A stretch of 6,190 bases of DNA, from positions 1 through 6,190 of the forward strand of contig JAEOTI010000401.1 of assembly GCA_016839955.1 (NCBI GenBank), given 5' to 3'. Position 1 is the first letter of the stretch; the number at the start of each line of letters is the position of its first letter. Position numbers and translations under genes: made by a program. Under the pieces are notes generated by a model. That model worked only from the letters and a program-made list of their open reading frames with translations, did not search any database and was not told the origin of the DNA. This DNA is from Candidatus Hodarchaeota archaeon (GTDB lineage Archaea; Asgardarchaeota; Heimdallarchaeia; Hodarchaeales; YT1-057). Below are positions 5,775-6,190 of the stretch, piece after piece.

Positions 5775-6190
5775 TTGCTGGTAGGAGTTATTTCTGATAT
5801 TCATGCCAATATTGCTGCCCTTTATGCTACTCTTGACCATTTTGATGAAATGGGAATCAGTGCGCTGCTCTGCGCAGGAGATCTCGTTGGTTATTACACA
5901 TTTCCGGATCAAGTTATAAGGGAGATCAAATCAAGGCCAGATCTGAAAGGTATTGTTATGGGAAATCATGATATGACAATAGCAGGAAGCATATTTTCAG
6001 ACCTTTTCACATCGGACTTTTTAGCAACGTTGACTCAAGCATTTATGGCTACATCAAATTTTGACGCCCTTCAGGCAATTGGTTGGGGTGTGAAAAACAC
6101 CAAGCGCGATTTAGCGAAGTTTCTACTTCAAGATAATTTCTTTGTTGATCAATTCGACGGTGTTGGTATTGCCATGCTTCATGGCTGCCC
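5775..6190 (+). CDS. Calcineurin-like metallophosphoesterase, N-terminal part
   Basis: The frame runs off the window end after 138 complete codons. Starting at TTG 5775, the protein begins MLVGVISDIHANIAAL, the classic opening of the SDIHAN group of two-metal phosphoesterases. The metal-site residues appear in order: D8 and H10 (SDIH), D36 (GDLVGYY), N64 and H65 (GNHD), and H136 in LHGCP at the edge of the window. This fits hydrolysis of a phosphomonoester or phosphodiester, substrate unknown. The middle part (about 68-130) is a helical stretch with no motif I recognise. GGTG sits 6 nt before the TTG. A GTG at 5766 in the same frame, adding MFY, is the alternative, and a TGA at 5745-5747 rules out starts farther upstream. 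No signal peptide is seen. It follows the methyltransferase gene on the same strand, with too large a gap to assume an operon. Confidence 0.9.
   Translation, partial: MLVGVISDIHANIAALYATLDHFDEMGISALLCAGDLVGYYTFPDQVIREIKSRPDLKGIVMGNHDMTIAGSIFSDLFTSDFLATLTQAFMATSNFDALQAIGWGVKNTKRDLAKFLLQDNFFVDQFDGVGIAMLHGC

Noticed and set aside
5727..5912. Open minus-strand frame of 61 codons
   Set aside because: It overlaps the SDIHAN and GDLVGYY segments of the phosphoesterase on the other strand and has no ribosome binding site or motif that I can see.
1..6190. tRNA or rRNA genes, CRISPR repeats, transposon ends or attachment sites
   Set aside because: I looked on both strands and saw no cloverleaf-like sequence with a CCA-proximal TPsiC arm, no regularly spaced repeats, no transposase motifs and no flanking inverted repeats.

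Overview
This 6.2-kb AT-rich window (GC roughly one third, by eye) most likely comes from an archaeon. The evidence is an archaeal/eukaryotic-type asparaginyl-tRNA synthetase, frequent TTG and GTG starts, short TATA-like boxes instead of bacterial -35/-10 pairs, and GGAG/AAGG ribosome binding sites. The synthetase resembles the eukaryotic cytoplasmic enzyme in several segments. This makes an Asgard-type archaeon an attractive guess, but the sequence alone does not prove it.

Layout, left to right. Positions 1-297 (+) hold the C-terminal 98 codons of an unrecognised protein. Positions 364-1677 (+) encode asparaginyl-tRNA synthetase, which starts with GTG and has no Shine-Dalgarno sequence. A single base separates it from the stop codon of a convergent GNAT-type N-acetyltransferase (2548-1679, -). 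Upstream of that gene on the same strand lie a 69-residue, one-helix membrane protein (2814-2605) and a complete DUF255/YyaL/SPATA20-type thioredoxin-domain protein (about 4907-2850). These three minus-strand genes may be partly co-transcribed, but each has plausible signals of its own. A divergent intergenic region of about 90-130 bp leads to a metal-dependent SAM O-methyltransferase (5041-5670, +). The window ends inside a calcineurin-like metallophosphoesterase (from about 5775, +).

The genes do not form an obvious pathway. Asparaginyl-tRNA synthetase is translation housekeeping. The acetyltransferase, the O-methyltransferase and the phosphoesterase have recognisable chemistry but unknown substrates. 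The DUF255 protein has an intact CHWC redox-type motif and an alpha-barrel like those of sugar-processing enzymes, with no settled function. I see no mobile element, CRISPR array, tRNA, rRNA or convincing new multi-gene system. The points most worth checking are the eukaryote-like synthetase, its unusual amino-acid-site loop, the small YtxH-like membrane protein, and the start codons.
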